Assembly: GCA_904397185.1 (NCBI GenBank)
Contig: CAJFOL010000076.1
Coordinates: 1 to 14,286 of the forward strand
DNA: 14,286 bases
Reading direction: 5' to 3'
From: an uncultured Clostridia bacterium
GTDB taxonomy: Bacteria; Bacillota; Clostridia; Christensenellales; UBA1242
This document shows positions 1-6,433 of the stretch, one piece after another. The first letter of the stretch is position 1. Every line of letters begins with the position of its first letter. Made by a program: the position numbers and the translations under genes. The notes beneath the pieces are model-generated. The model made no database searches. It saw only the letters and a list, made by a program, of their open reading frames with translations, and was not told where the DNA came from.

Positions 1-1257
1 CATATATGGTCTTAATACTTCAGGAATGTTGACACTTCCATCAGCATTTAAGTTATTCTCTAAAAATGCGATTAACATTCTTGGTGGGGCTACAACTGTA
101 TTATTTAAGGTATGAGCATATTTAATTCCGTCTTTCGTTTTAAATTTTATGCCAAGACGTCTTGCCTGAGCATCTGAAAGGTTTGAACATGAGCCAAGTT
201 CACCAAAATAACGTTTTTGACGAGGGCTCCATGCATTTAAATCACAAGATTTTACTTTTAAATCAGCCAAATCTCCACTACAACATTCCATGACTTCATG
301 TGGAATATTTAATGTAGTGAAAAATTCTGATGAGATGTGCCACATTTTATCATACCACATCATAGAATCTTCTGGCTTGCAAATAACAATCATTTCCTGT
401 TTTTCAAATTGATGAACACGATAAATTCCACGTTCTTCTATGCCGTGTGCTCCAACTTCTTTTCTAAAACAAGGCGAATAAGATGTAAGCATAAGTGGTA
501 AATCTTCTTCTTTTATAATTGTTTCTTTAAATCTACCAATCATTGAATGCTCACTTGTGCCGATTAAATAGAGGTCCTCACCTTCTATTTTATACATCAT
601 GTTTTCCATCTCTTCGAAACTCATAACACCATTTACAACATCGCTTCTTATCATAAAAGGTGGAATGCAATAAGTGAAGCCTTTATCAATCATAAAATCT
701 CTTGCATAAGAAAGTATTGATGAATGAAGTCTTGCGATATCACCAGTTAAATAGTAAAATCCATTTCCGCTTGTCCTTCTTGCACTATCTAAATCAAGTC
801 CATTTAAACTTTCAAGGATATCTGTGTGATATGGAATTTCATAATCTGGAACTTTTGCCTCGCCTACAGTTAATCTTTGAACGTTCTCGCTGTCGTCTTT
901 TCCAATTGGAACGTCATTGGCAATAATATTAGGAATAGCCATCATATACTTTTTAAGTTCACTTGATAGTTGTGTCTCTTCATTTTCAATTTCTTCTATT
1001 CTTTGGTTGTTTGCTACAACTTGTGCTTTAATCTGATTGGCTTCTTCAATTTTTTTATCTTTCATTAAAGCACCAATTTTACTACTTAAAGTATTCCTTG
1101 ATGCTCTTAAGTTATCGCCTTCTTTTTTTAAGGCTCTAATTTTATCATCAAGTACTAAAACCTTGTCGACATATTCAAGTTTATGTTCCTGAAATTTTTT
1201 CTTAATATTTTCTTTTACAAGTTCTGGATTTGTCCTTATTAAATTAATGTCTATCAT
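1..1257 (-). CDS. serS: Seryl-tRNA synthetase, C-terminal end cut by the window edge
   Basis: Charges tRNA-Ser with serine in the cytoplasm (class II synthetase). The frame reads 419 codons from the ATG at 1257 and is still open at base 1, ending in EVLRPYM. Bacterial SerRS usually ends a few residues after this, so only a short tail is missing. The first ~100 residues form the long antiparallel coiled-coil arm that contacts the tRNA (MIDINLIRTNPELVKENI then charged heptads). The catalytic part follows, with the GTSEHSM substrate loop and motif 2 around FRKEVGAHG and YRVHQFEKQEM. Motif 3 (residues ~383-401) reads LNNTVVAPPRMLIAFLENN, keeping its arginine but differing from the more common GLAVGR form. 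An AGGAG lies 11 bases before the ATG. No T-box leader is visible; the gene has its own promoter at 1282-1310. Identity is secure from sequence motifs. Confidence 0.96.
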   Translation of the reverse strand, partial: MIDINLIRTNPELVKENIKKKFQEHKLEYVDKVLVLDDKIRALKKEGDNLRASRNTLSSKIGALMKDKKIEEANQIKAQVVANNQRIEEIENEETQLSSELKKYMMAIPNIIANDVPIGKDDSENVQRLTVGEAKVPDYEIPYHTDILESLNGLDLDSARRTSGNGFYYLTGDIARLHSSILSYARDFMIDKGFTYCIPPFMIRSDVVNGVMSFEEMENMMYKIEGEDLYLIGTSEHSMIGRFKETIIKEEDLPLMLTSYSPCFRKEVGAHGIEERGIYRVHQFEKQEMIVICKPEDSMMWYDKMWHISSEFFTTLNIPHEVMECCSGDLADLKVKSCDLNAWSPRQKRYFGELGSCSNLSDAQARRLGIKFKTKDGIKYAHTLNNTVVAPPRMLIAFLENNLNADGSVNIPEVLRPYM

Positions 1258-1281
1258 TTGTCTTATCTCTCCTATTTTCTT

Positions 1282-1310
1282 ATTATACTTTTATTGATAA
1301 AAATAGTCAA
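1282..1310 (-). promoter_or_regulatory. Sigma-A type promoter of serS
   Basis: On the minus strand, TTGACT (1305-1310) and TATAAT (1282-1287) are separated by exactly 17 bases, about 25 bases before the serS ATG. This is a near-consensus housekeeping promoter and leaves only a very short leader. Confidence 0.85.
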
Positions 1311-1335
1311 TTATTTTGATTAGTTTCTAGTAATT

Positions 1336-1364
1336 TATACAATTTTATTTTTGCACATTGTATA
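1336..1364. repeat. 8-bp inverted repeat between serS and the recombinase
   Basis: TATACAAT (1336-1343) and ATTGTATA (1357-1364) are perfect reverse complements around a 13-base spacer. It lies between the divergent serS and recombinase promoters. It could be an operator. The spacer is too long for a standard 11-6-11 Xer recombination site. AT-rich sequence makes chance occurrence plausible. Confidence 0.4.
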
Positions 1365-1415
1365 TAAGTCTTGTGTACTATTCAAAGGATTTTATGCATA
1401 GTTATTTAAATATCA

Positions 1416-1444
1416 TTGATTTTTTAAAAAAGTTGTGCTATATT
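1416..1444 (+). promoter_or_regulatory. Putative extended -10 promoter ending just before the recombinase ATG
   Basis: TTGATT (1416-1421), a 17-base spacer and TATATT (1439-1444) preceded by TGC form an extended -10 promoter. The ATG at 1451 is only 6 bases after the -10 hexamer, so transcription would begin at or next to the start codon and give a leaderless mRNA. It lies inside the longer open frame that begins at TTG 1358, so it also argues for the shorter start. Confidence 0.55.
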
Positions 1445-1450
1445 ATATAC

Positions 1451-2485
1451 ATGGCAAAGTTAAATTTTTATCAGCAAAGAGATATTAAAAATAGAGTTAA
1501 AATGGGGAAATACACTGAAAAACTCCCCGACTATTGCATGGACTTTTTTATTGGAATAGAAAATAATACCTCCTCTTTGACTAGATACAATTATGCGATG
1601 GATTTGTATATTTTTTTTAATTATTTAGCAAATTATGTTTTTCACAAAAAGGAAAATGAAATAACCTTGGATGATTTAAATAAACTTAAATCACGAAATC
1701 TTGAGCAGTATCTGTCCTATTTATCTTATTATGAAATGGATGGCAAACAATATAGAAATGATGAAAAAGGAAAAGCACGAAAACTCGCATCGCTTAGAAG
1801 TTTTTTTAAATATCTCTTTAATCATGATATGATTGAATCAAATGTTGCAAGCAAAATTGATACTCCTAAAATTCATAATAAGGAAATTATAAGGCTTGAA
1901 AATGACGAAGTAAAAAAACTTATGGAAACGATAGAAAACCCTATTGAGTTTACTAAGCATCAAAAAGAATACAATAAGCAAACGTTTGAACGAGATAATG
2001 CTATCATTACCCTATTTTTAGGCACTGGCATTCGTATTTCAGAACTTGTAGGGCTAAATGTAGAAAGTTTTGATTTTAGTCAAAATGCTTTTCTTGTAAC
2101 AAGAAAAGGTGGCAATCAAACTACACTTTACTTTTCAAAAGAAGTAGCACTTGCTTTGAAGACGTGGCTTGAGAAACGTGCAACACTTAACTTACCAGAA
2201 GATGAAAATGCTATGTTTATATCTTTGCAAAATAAAAGGATATCTATTAGAGCAGTTGAAAACTTAGTTAAAAAGTATGCTCAAATTGCTTCACCTTTAA
2301 AGAAAATATCCCCACACAAACTAAGAAGCACATTTGGTACCAATCTCTATAAGGAAACAAGAGATATTTATATTGTTGCCGATGTGCTAGGACACAAGGA
2401 TGTAAATACCACCAAAAAACACTATGCTGCAATTAGTGAAGATATGAGAAAGAGTGTGGCTGACGTAATAAAAATAAATTCGTAA
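1451..2485 (+). CDS. Tyrosine recombinase/integrase, Xer-like (XerS-type architecture)
   Basis: A 344-residue site-specific recombinase of the phage-integrase fold. The N-terminal SAM-like core-binding domain (residues ~25-145) is followed by the catalytic domain. All catalytic residues are present: R195 in GTGIRISEL, K219 in TRKGG, H289 and R292 in PHKLRSTF, H315 in GHKD and the nucleophile Y325 in HYAAI. Known members cut and rejoin DNA through a 3'-phosphotyrosine and resolve chromosome dimers or integrate elements. The unusual core-binding domain length and the internal insert resemble single-recombinase XerS-like proteins more than XerC/XerD; this subfamily call is from memory. The open frame extends back to a TTG at 1358 and passes an ATG at 1394 with a weak AAAGG. 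I chose 1451 because a promoter ends just before it and the upstream residues look non-coding. No prophage or excisionase genes sit nearby, which favours a chromosomal Xer role over an integrase. Confidence 0.85.
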   Translation: MAKLNFYQQRDIKNRVKMGKYTEKLPDYCMDFFIGIENNTSSLTRYNYAMDLYIFFNYLANYVFHKKENEITLDDLNKLKSRNLEQYLSYLSYYEMDGKQYRNDEKGKARKLASLRSFFKYLFNHDMIESNVASKIDTPKIHNKEIIRLENDEVKKLMETIENPIEFTKHQKEYNKQTFERDNAIITLFLGTGIRISELVGLNVESFDFSQNAFLVTRKGGNQTTLYFSKEVALALKTWLEKRATLNLPEDENAMFISLQNKRISIRAVENLVKKYAQIASPLKKISPHKLRSTFGTNLYKETRDIYIVADVLGHKDVNTTKKHYAAISEDMRKSVADVIKINS

Positions 2486-2523
2486 AATATGTATAATATT
2501 TATAAAACTGCACATTATAATAG

Positions 2524-2545
2524 TGTGAAGGAGATATGCTTCACA
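2524..2545 (+). repeat. Small hairpin downstream of the recombinase
   Basis: TGTGAAG (2524-2530) and CTTCACA (2539-2545) form a 7-bp perfect stem with an 8-base loop, 38 bases past the recombinase stop and just before the main terminator. No T-run follows it, so it is not itself a terminator. A TATAAT at 2516-2521 precedes it but has no matching -35. Confidence 0.4.
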
Positions 2546-2553
2546 ATAGATAG

Positions 2554-2600
2554 AAAGAAGTTAAGACAAATCACTCTAATGTCATAACTTCTTTTTATTT
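2554..2600 (+). terminator. Rho-independent terminator of the recombinase gene
   Basis: AAAGAAGTTA (2554-2563) pairs with TAACTTCTTT (2585-2594). The stem continues, after one A-A mismatch, with GACA/TGTC around an 11-base loop. The 3' side runs into TTTATTT. It lies about 70 bases after the recombinase stop and faces the convergent spoIVB gene. Confidence 0.8.
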
Positions 2601-2609
2601 TACATTATA

Positions 2610-2635
2610 AAAGCCAATCAAATTTGATTGGCTTT
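2610..2635 (-). terminator. Terminator of spoIVB, perfect 26-nt palindrome
   Basis: Two 13-base halves, AAAGCCAATCAAA and TTTGATTGGCTTT, are perfectly complementary, 46 bases beyond the spoIVB stop. On the minus strand the stem is followed by TTTTAT, which fits termination of spoIVB transcription. The T-run is weaker on the plus strand. Confidence 0.75.
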
Positions 2636-2681
2636 AGTTATAGTTGCATAACATAATAGTTTTAAATTAAAGGGATATAGA

Positions 2682-3887
2682 TTATAACTGCTCTAGCATC
2701 CAATCACTATAAACACCATAGCCTTTGCTTGGGTCTGATAAAAATACATGAGTTACTGCTCCTACAAGTTTGTCATTTTGGATTATAGGTGAACCGCTCA
2801 TACCCTGTACTATTCCCCCTGTTAATTTTAGTAATCTCTCATCTGTTACTCTAAAAACTAGACTTTTATCACTGGATTTTGATTGATAGTTTGCTTTTAT
2901 TATTTCAATGTCATATTCTTCTTGAATACCACTTATGGATGAAATAATTTTAGCCTTACCTGGCTTTACACTAAGTCTCCCACCTATATTGGCACTTCTA
3001 TTGATATCAACAAGTTGATCAATATTGTCTGTATTGCCAAAAATTCCATATGGTGTGTTTTTTGATATTTCTCCTAATGGATTCTTTTGCAGGAAAACTC
3101 CTTTTAATTCGCCTGGTTTGTTTCGTTGTCCTTTGTTTACTCCTATTAAATTGCACTCATATATGTTTCCGTCTATAATTGGAACTACAGTGTCGCTGTT
3201 TGTATTTGTGACTGGATGCCCTAAAGCACCATAGTCACCATTTTTCTTGACAAAAGTTAAAGTTCCTATTCCTGAAATATTGTTTTTTACCCAAACTCCA
3301 AGTCTATAATGGTTTGTCGAGTCTTTTAATAAACCAACATTTAATGTCTTTGGTTTGTTGTCTCTTATAACCTCTATATTTGTCTCTTCGCTATCAACAT
3401 TTTGCAGTGCTAAATCAATGTCTTCGACACAAGATATAGTATTGCCATTAATCTTTGTTATAATATCCCCACTCTTAATATTTTTATTTTTTATTATTTG
3501 ATTATCTTTTGCATTGACAACGACATCACTGACAACTAAAGCTCCATTAGCACTAACTGAAAGTCCTATTGCTGTTCCACCAATGTAAACATTGTCTTCT
3601 GGGATTATTTTTACATCTATTTTCTTGATAGGGATAAAACCGAAGAGTTTAAATAAAATTGTACCTTTGTCATTTTTATCACTATCTGTTTTGACTTTAT
3701 CTTGGTTTAAAGAAATAGTTACAAAATCACCGAAAATACCTTCCTTGTTGGCATTTTGGATTTCGCTATAATTTGTATAAAAATTATCTGATAAGGTATA
3801 TATTTTAAACAAGTTTATGTTATTGAAGATTAACATGACAAATGCTAACAACATTACAAAAAATATCCCTTTCTTTCTTTTTTGCAT
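2682..3887 (-). CDS. spoIVB: SpoIVB sporulation signalling serine peptidase
   Basis: In the known family this PDZ-containing serine protease is made in the forespore, crosses to the intermembrane space and cleaves SpoIVFA. That releases the SpoIVFB protease to activate pro-sigma-K in the mother cell. The 401-residue product has a single N-terminal membrane anchor (residues ~7-24, after MQKRKKG), a PDZ domain around 105-185 (IGLSVSANGALVV, IKSGDIITKINGN) and a C-terminal SpoIVB peptidase domain. The catalytic set is visible: H224 in ALGHPV, D349 in VTDERLL, and the serine in GMSGSP (S364-S366). Length is close to the B. subtilis protein. An AGGAGG sits 4 bases before the ATG. It lies downstream of argR-recN as in Bacillus, but spo0A, which usually follows, is absent. 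A hairpin with a T-run separates it from recN, so it probably has its own sporulation promoter; I could not identify a convincing one. Confidence 0.95.
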   Translation of the reverse strand: MQKRKKGIFFVMLLAFVMLIFNNINLFKIYTLSDNFYTNYSEIQNANKEGIFGDFVTISLNQDKVKTDSDKNDKGTILFKLFGFIPIKKIDVKIIPEDNVYIGGTAIGLSVSANGALVVSDVVVNAKDNQIIKNKNIKSGDIITKINGNTISCVEDIDLALQNVDSEETNIEVIRDNKPKTLNVGLLKDSTNHYRLGVWVKNNISGIGTLTFVKKNGDYGALGHPVTNTNSDTVVPIIDGNIYECNLIGVNKGQRNKPGELKGVFLQKNPLGEISKNTPYGIFGNTDNIDQLVDINRSANIGGRLSVKPGKAKIISSISGIQEEYDIEIIKANYQSKSSDKSLVFRVTDERLLKLTGGIVQGMSGSPIIQNDKLVGAVTHVFLSDPSKGYGVYSDWMLEQL

Positions 3888-3897
3888 TTTTCCTCCT

Positions 3898-3934
3898 AAA
3901 TAAAAAATAGACCAATATTAATTATTAGTCTATT
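3898..3934 (-). terminator. Terminator-like hairpin between recN and spoIVB
   Basis: On the minus strand AATAGACTAATA (3923-3934) and TATTGGTCTATT (3906-3917) form a 12-bp stem with one U-G pair and a 5-base loop, followed by a TTTTATTT stretch. It begins about 24 bases after the recN stop and ends only a few bases before the spoIVB AGGAGG. It would end argR-recN transcripts before spoIVB. Confidence 0.8.
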
Positions 3935-3957
3935 CAATTAAGTCTAATTTATACTTA

Positions 3958-5619
3958 TTATTTGCCTGTTAAGTTTCGCATTTCCTTAGCATGAGAAAGG
4001 GCTATATCACTAACATTGTCACCGCCAATCATTCTTGCTAAATTATATATTATTTCATCACCTTCAAGATGTTTAATTTGTGTCAACGTTGATGTCTTAT
4101 CTTCTGTTTTGCTAACATAGAAGAAATCGTCTCCGTAACTTGCTACTTGTGGCAAGTGTGTTATGCAAAGAACTTGGGCATATCTCGTGATGTTATTTAA
4201 TTTTTGACCGACAATATTGCCTGTTTCACCACTTATTCCAGCATCTATTTCATCAAAAACTAACGTCTGAGCACTTCCAATTTCAGCAAAAATATTTTTT
4301 ACTGCCAGCATAAAACGGCTTAATTCCCCTCCTGATGCTGTCTTGGCTAGTGATTTTAACTCTTGACCTTTGTTGGCAGAAAATACAAATTCAACATCAT
4401 CCAAGCCCTCAAGTGTAATAGATTCAAGTCGATTGAATTTTACGTCAAATGAACTTGATTTCATCCCCAATTCTCGAAGTTCACACGTAATCTTTTTGGT
4501 TATTTCTTGAGCATATGTCTTTCTAACATTCGACAGCATTTCTGCCGTATTATTTAATTTTGTCTCAATATCGCTCTTATCCTTTTCAAGTTTTTCTATC
4601 AATGCAACACTATTTTCTAGTTCTTCAAATTGTTTCTTAGAGTTTTCAAGGTATTCTAAAGTTTTTTCAATAGAACCGCCGTATTTTTTTATAAGAGATT
4701 TTATTAAATCATTTCGTCTATCTAACTCTTCATATTCGTTCTCATCAAACTCCGCACTAGACTTTATATCAACAAGTGTTTGGTAAATATCCTCTATCTC
4801 ATACCTTGCACTATCAAGTCTATTTTTACACTCATCAATATTGCCAAATCCTGATATGGATGAAAGTAAGGAAGATGATTGCTGGAGGCTGTTTATACAT
4901 GAGTCGTTGTTATCTGATAAGAGTTCTTCGCAGATTGTTATTGCTTGATTTATTTTTTCTGCATTACTTAAGAACTTTAATCGTTCTTTAACCTCTTCAT
5001 CTTCGCCCACTTTTAAATTTGCATCTTCAATCTCCTTGATTTGGTAAAGCAGGAGAGATTTTGTTCGCTCTCTTTCAAAATCATTTCCGCCCAAACTTTT
5101 AATTTTGTTTTCGATGTCCTTAAAAGTATGATACTCGCTTTGCAATTTTTCTTTGAGTGGTTTTATCTTCTCATTACCATATTTATCAAGCATGATTAAA
5201 TGGTTCTTTGTTTTAAGCATATCAACACTTTCATGTTGTGAGTAACTGTTGACTAAAATGTCTCCAACGTTTTTAAGAACACTTTGTGTTGATGGCAGAC
5301 CGTTTATTCTAATACTAGATTTGCCGTCTTGTGAATAAGTCCTTGTTAAAACTATCTCGTCTTCTTCTATACCAAATTCTTTCAAAAGTTCAAGGGTTGA
5401 TTCTTTTAAATTAGTAAACACAGCATCGACTCTCATAATACTTTCGCCTGATCGCAAAAGAGTCTTATCTATTTTTGCACCTAGCACAAAGTTCAAAGCA
5501 TCAAAGATTATACTTTTTCCAGCACCAGTTTCACCAAGCAAAACATTAAAGTGTCTGCCGAAGTCAATACTTAAAGAAGATATTAAAGCCACATTTTTAA
5601 TAGATAAAGTTTGAAGCAT
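3958..5619 (-). CDS. recN: DNA repair protein RecN (SMC-like ATPase)
   Basis: RecN is a cytoplasmic SMC-family ATPase recruited early to DNA double-strand breaks. The 553-residue product has the Walker A motif GETGAGKS at 29-36, a central coiled-coil region (about 150-375, rich in E, K and L heptads), the ABC signature TASGGELSRF at 427-436 and the Walker B region TLVFDEIDAGISGE at about 452-465, followed by the ITHLPQVAS switch segment. Length is near the usual 550-580. AAAGGAG lies 6 bases before the ATG. It starts 12 bases after the argR stop, so the two are co-transcribed. The same argR(ahrC)-recN pairing is conserved across Firmicutes. A hairpin terminator follows the stop. No LexA box is apparent; it would be expressed from the argR promoter. 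Confidence 0.97.
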   Translation of the reverse strand: MLQTLSIKNVALISSLSIDFGRHFNVLLGETGAGKSIIFDALNFVLGAKIDKTLLRSGESIMRVDAVFTNLKESTLELLKEFGIEEDEIVLTRTYSQDGKSSIRINGLPSTQSVLKNVGDILVNSYSQHESVDMLKTKNHLIMLDKYGNEKIKPLKEKLQSEYHTFKDIENKIKSLGGNDFERERTKSLLLYQIKEIEDANLKVGEDEEVKERLKFLSNAEKINQAITICEELLSDNNDSCINSLQQSSSLLSSISGFGNIDECKNRLDSARYEIEDIYQTLVDIKSSAEFDENEYEELDRRNDLIKSLIKKYGGSIEKTLEYLENSKKQFEELENSVALIEKLEKDKSDIETKLNNTAEMLSNVRKTYAQEITKKITCELRELGMKSSSFDVKFNRLESITLEGLDDVEFVFSANKGQELKSLAKTASGGELSRFMLAVKNIFAEIGSAQTLVFDEIDAGISGETGNIVGQKLNNITRYAQVLCITHLPQVASYGDDFFYVSKTEDKTSTLTQIKHLEGDEIIYNLARMIGGDNVSDIALSHAKEMRNLTGK

Positions 5620-5631
5620 TTTATTCTCCTT

Positions 5632-6084
5632 TTAAATTAACATATCGTTTAAAGTTACTACTGCCTGGCTTGCAAGAGTGGTCGTCGGAAAGATAAGCAT
5701 GACAGTGTCGTCACCATTGACGGCTCCCATAAGTTCATTTATATTGAGTTTATCTACAAAACTTGACAGGCTTGAGCCAAGTCCTTTCATGGTTTTTATA
5801 ACAACTAGATTCATCGCAACTTTAACAGAAATGACAGATTCCTTAAAAATAGTTATGTATTTATTTGAGATGACCTGTTCGTCAGAGCCTACAAAACAGT
5901 ATTTATATTTTCCAGAACTTGACAAAATTTTGGTAAGACCAAGCTCTTTGATATCTCTCGAAATAGTCGCTTGAGTGATATCAAAGTTTGCATTACGTAA
6001 TTCTCTTGCCAGTTCATCTTGTGTCTCTATCTCTTTTGTAGAGATAAGTTCTAAGATTTTAGACTGTCTAGCACTTCTTGCCAT
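5632..6084 (-). CDS. argR: Arginine repressor ArgR/AhrC
   Basis: A 150-residue transcription regulator that in its family forms hexamers with L-arginine and binds ARG boxes to repress arginine biosynthesis and activate catabolism. The N-terminal winged helix-turn-helix covers residues ~5-65, with the recognition region TQATISRDIKELGL at 37-50. The C-terminal oligomerisation and arginine-binding domain covers ~78-150 and includes GDDT at 124-127, the conserved arginine-contacting acidic pair. AAGGAG lies 5 bases before the ATG. It is the first gene of an argR-recN unit and is preceded by a promoter and several palindromes resembling ARG boxes, which suggests autoregulation. No arginine metabolic genes occur in this window, so its targets lie elsewhere. 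Confidence 0.95.
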   Translation of the reverse strand: MARSARQSKILELISTKEIETQDELARELRNANFDITQATISRDIKELGLTKILSSSGKYKYCFVGSDEQVISNKYITIFKESVISVKVAMNLVVIKTMKGLGSSLSSFVDKLNINELMGAVNGDDTVMLIFPTTTLASQAVVTLNDMLI

Positions 6085-6134
6085 CTTTTCTCCTTAACGT
6101 CTATAGCCCTTTGTTTATAAGGCTTATAGCATTT

Positions 6135-6166
6135 TATGAATAAATATAAATTTATCTTTATTCATA
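6135..6166. promoter_or_regulatory. Putative ArgR operator: dyad inside the argR leader
   Basis: TATGAATAAA (6135-6144) and TTTATTCATA (6157-6166) are perfect 10-bp inverted arms around a 12-base spacer. The TGAAT and ATTCA half-sites match the known ARG-box core. It lies just downstream of the argR -10 box, where a bound hexamer would block transcription. Confidence 0.6.
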
Positions 6167-6177
6167 TGTTTTTGATT

Positions 6178-6206
6178 ATTATACAACATTTTTTATAATT
6201 ATGCAA
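6178..6206 (-). promoter_or_regulatory. Promoter of argR-recN
   Basis: On the minus strand TTGCAT (6201-6206) and TATAAT (6178-6183) are separated by 17 bases. The predicted start gives a leader of about 85 bases before the argR ATG at 6084. The -35 lies just next to the ARG-box-like site at 6215-6228. Confidence 0.7.
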
Positions 6207-6214
6207 GGGATTTT

Positions 6215-6228
6215 TGTATATTTATGCA
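6215..6228. promoter_or_regulatory. Putative ARG box upstream of the argR promoter
   Basis: TGTATATTTATGCA is an imperfect palindrome matching the TGNAT-4-ATNCA layout of arginine repressor half-sites. It ends 9 bases upstream of the argR -35 box, a place where repressor binding could cooperate with the leader dyad. Confidence 0.5.
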
Positions 6229-6245
6229 TGAAATTTTTATATATA

Positions 6246-6308
6246 TTGCATAATATGCAAGTTTATAAATAGTGATTTTATAAATATAGGCCTTTATGCA
6301 TAATTGCA
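6246..6308. repeat. TGCATAA-type palindromes upstream of argR
   Basis: TTGCATAATATGCAA (6246-6260) is a perfect odd-length palindrome centred on 6253. TGCATAATTGCA recurs at 6297-6308 in a related form. Both resemble ARG-box half-sites (TGCAT/ATGCA) but with shorter spacing. They may be auxiliary ArgR sites or a different regulator's sites. The remainder of the 6085-6355 gap is AT-rich with no gene visible. Confidence 0.4.
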
Positions 6309-6355
6309 GGAATATTAAGTACTCTTACTTACAACGATTATTAAATTAGTATTAA

Positions 6356-6410
6356 CAAAAAAAGAGGGCATAATTGTATGCCTTCTTTCAGCATAAATAA
6401 TACCCTCTTT
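6356..6410 (-). terminator. Terminator of the pheST-desulfurase-thiI operon
   Basis: On the minus strand an 8-bp outer stem (CCCTCTTT 6403-6410 with AAAGAGGG 6361-6368) encloses an inner hairpin GGCATA/TATGCC (6367-6382), followed by a run of seven T (6357-6363 on the plus strand). The two stems share two G positions, so they partly compete. It begins about 24 bases after the thiI stop. Confidence 0.75.
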
Positions 6411-6433
6411 CAATTTTATTTAATTTTTATAGA

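Noticed and set aside
1358..1450. N-terminal extension of the recombinase beginning at TTG 1358.
   Set aside because: The TTG lies inside an inverted repeat without a ribosome binding site, the encoded residues do not look like the family, and a promoter ends just before the ATG at 1451.
1429..1456. A dif-like 28-bp site around TATATTATATA upstream of the recombinase.
   Set aside because: The two arms are not complementary or similar to known Xer half-sites, and the sequence is better explained as the promoter.
2527..2553. AAGGAG followed by ATG CTT CAC AAT AGA TAG, a possible five-residue leader peptide.
   Set aside because: Only two bases separate the purine run from the ATG, and the sequence is explained by the 7-bp hairpin. 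No downstream gene on that strand would be regulated.
3935..3960. A GTATA that could be a sigma-G -35 element for spoIVB.
   Set aside because: No convincing CATNNTA-type -10 is found 16-18 bases downstream; the region is too AT-rich to call.
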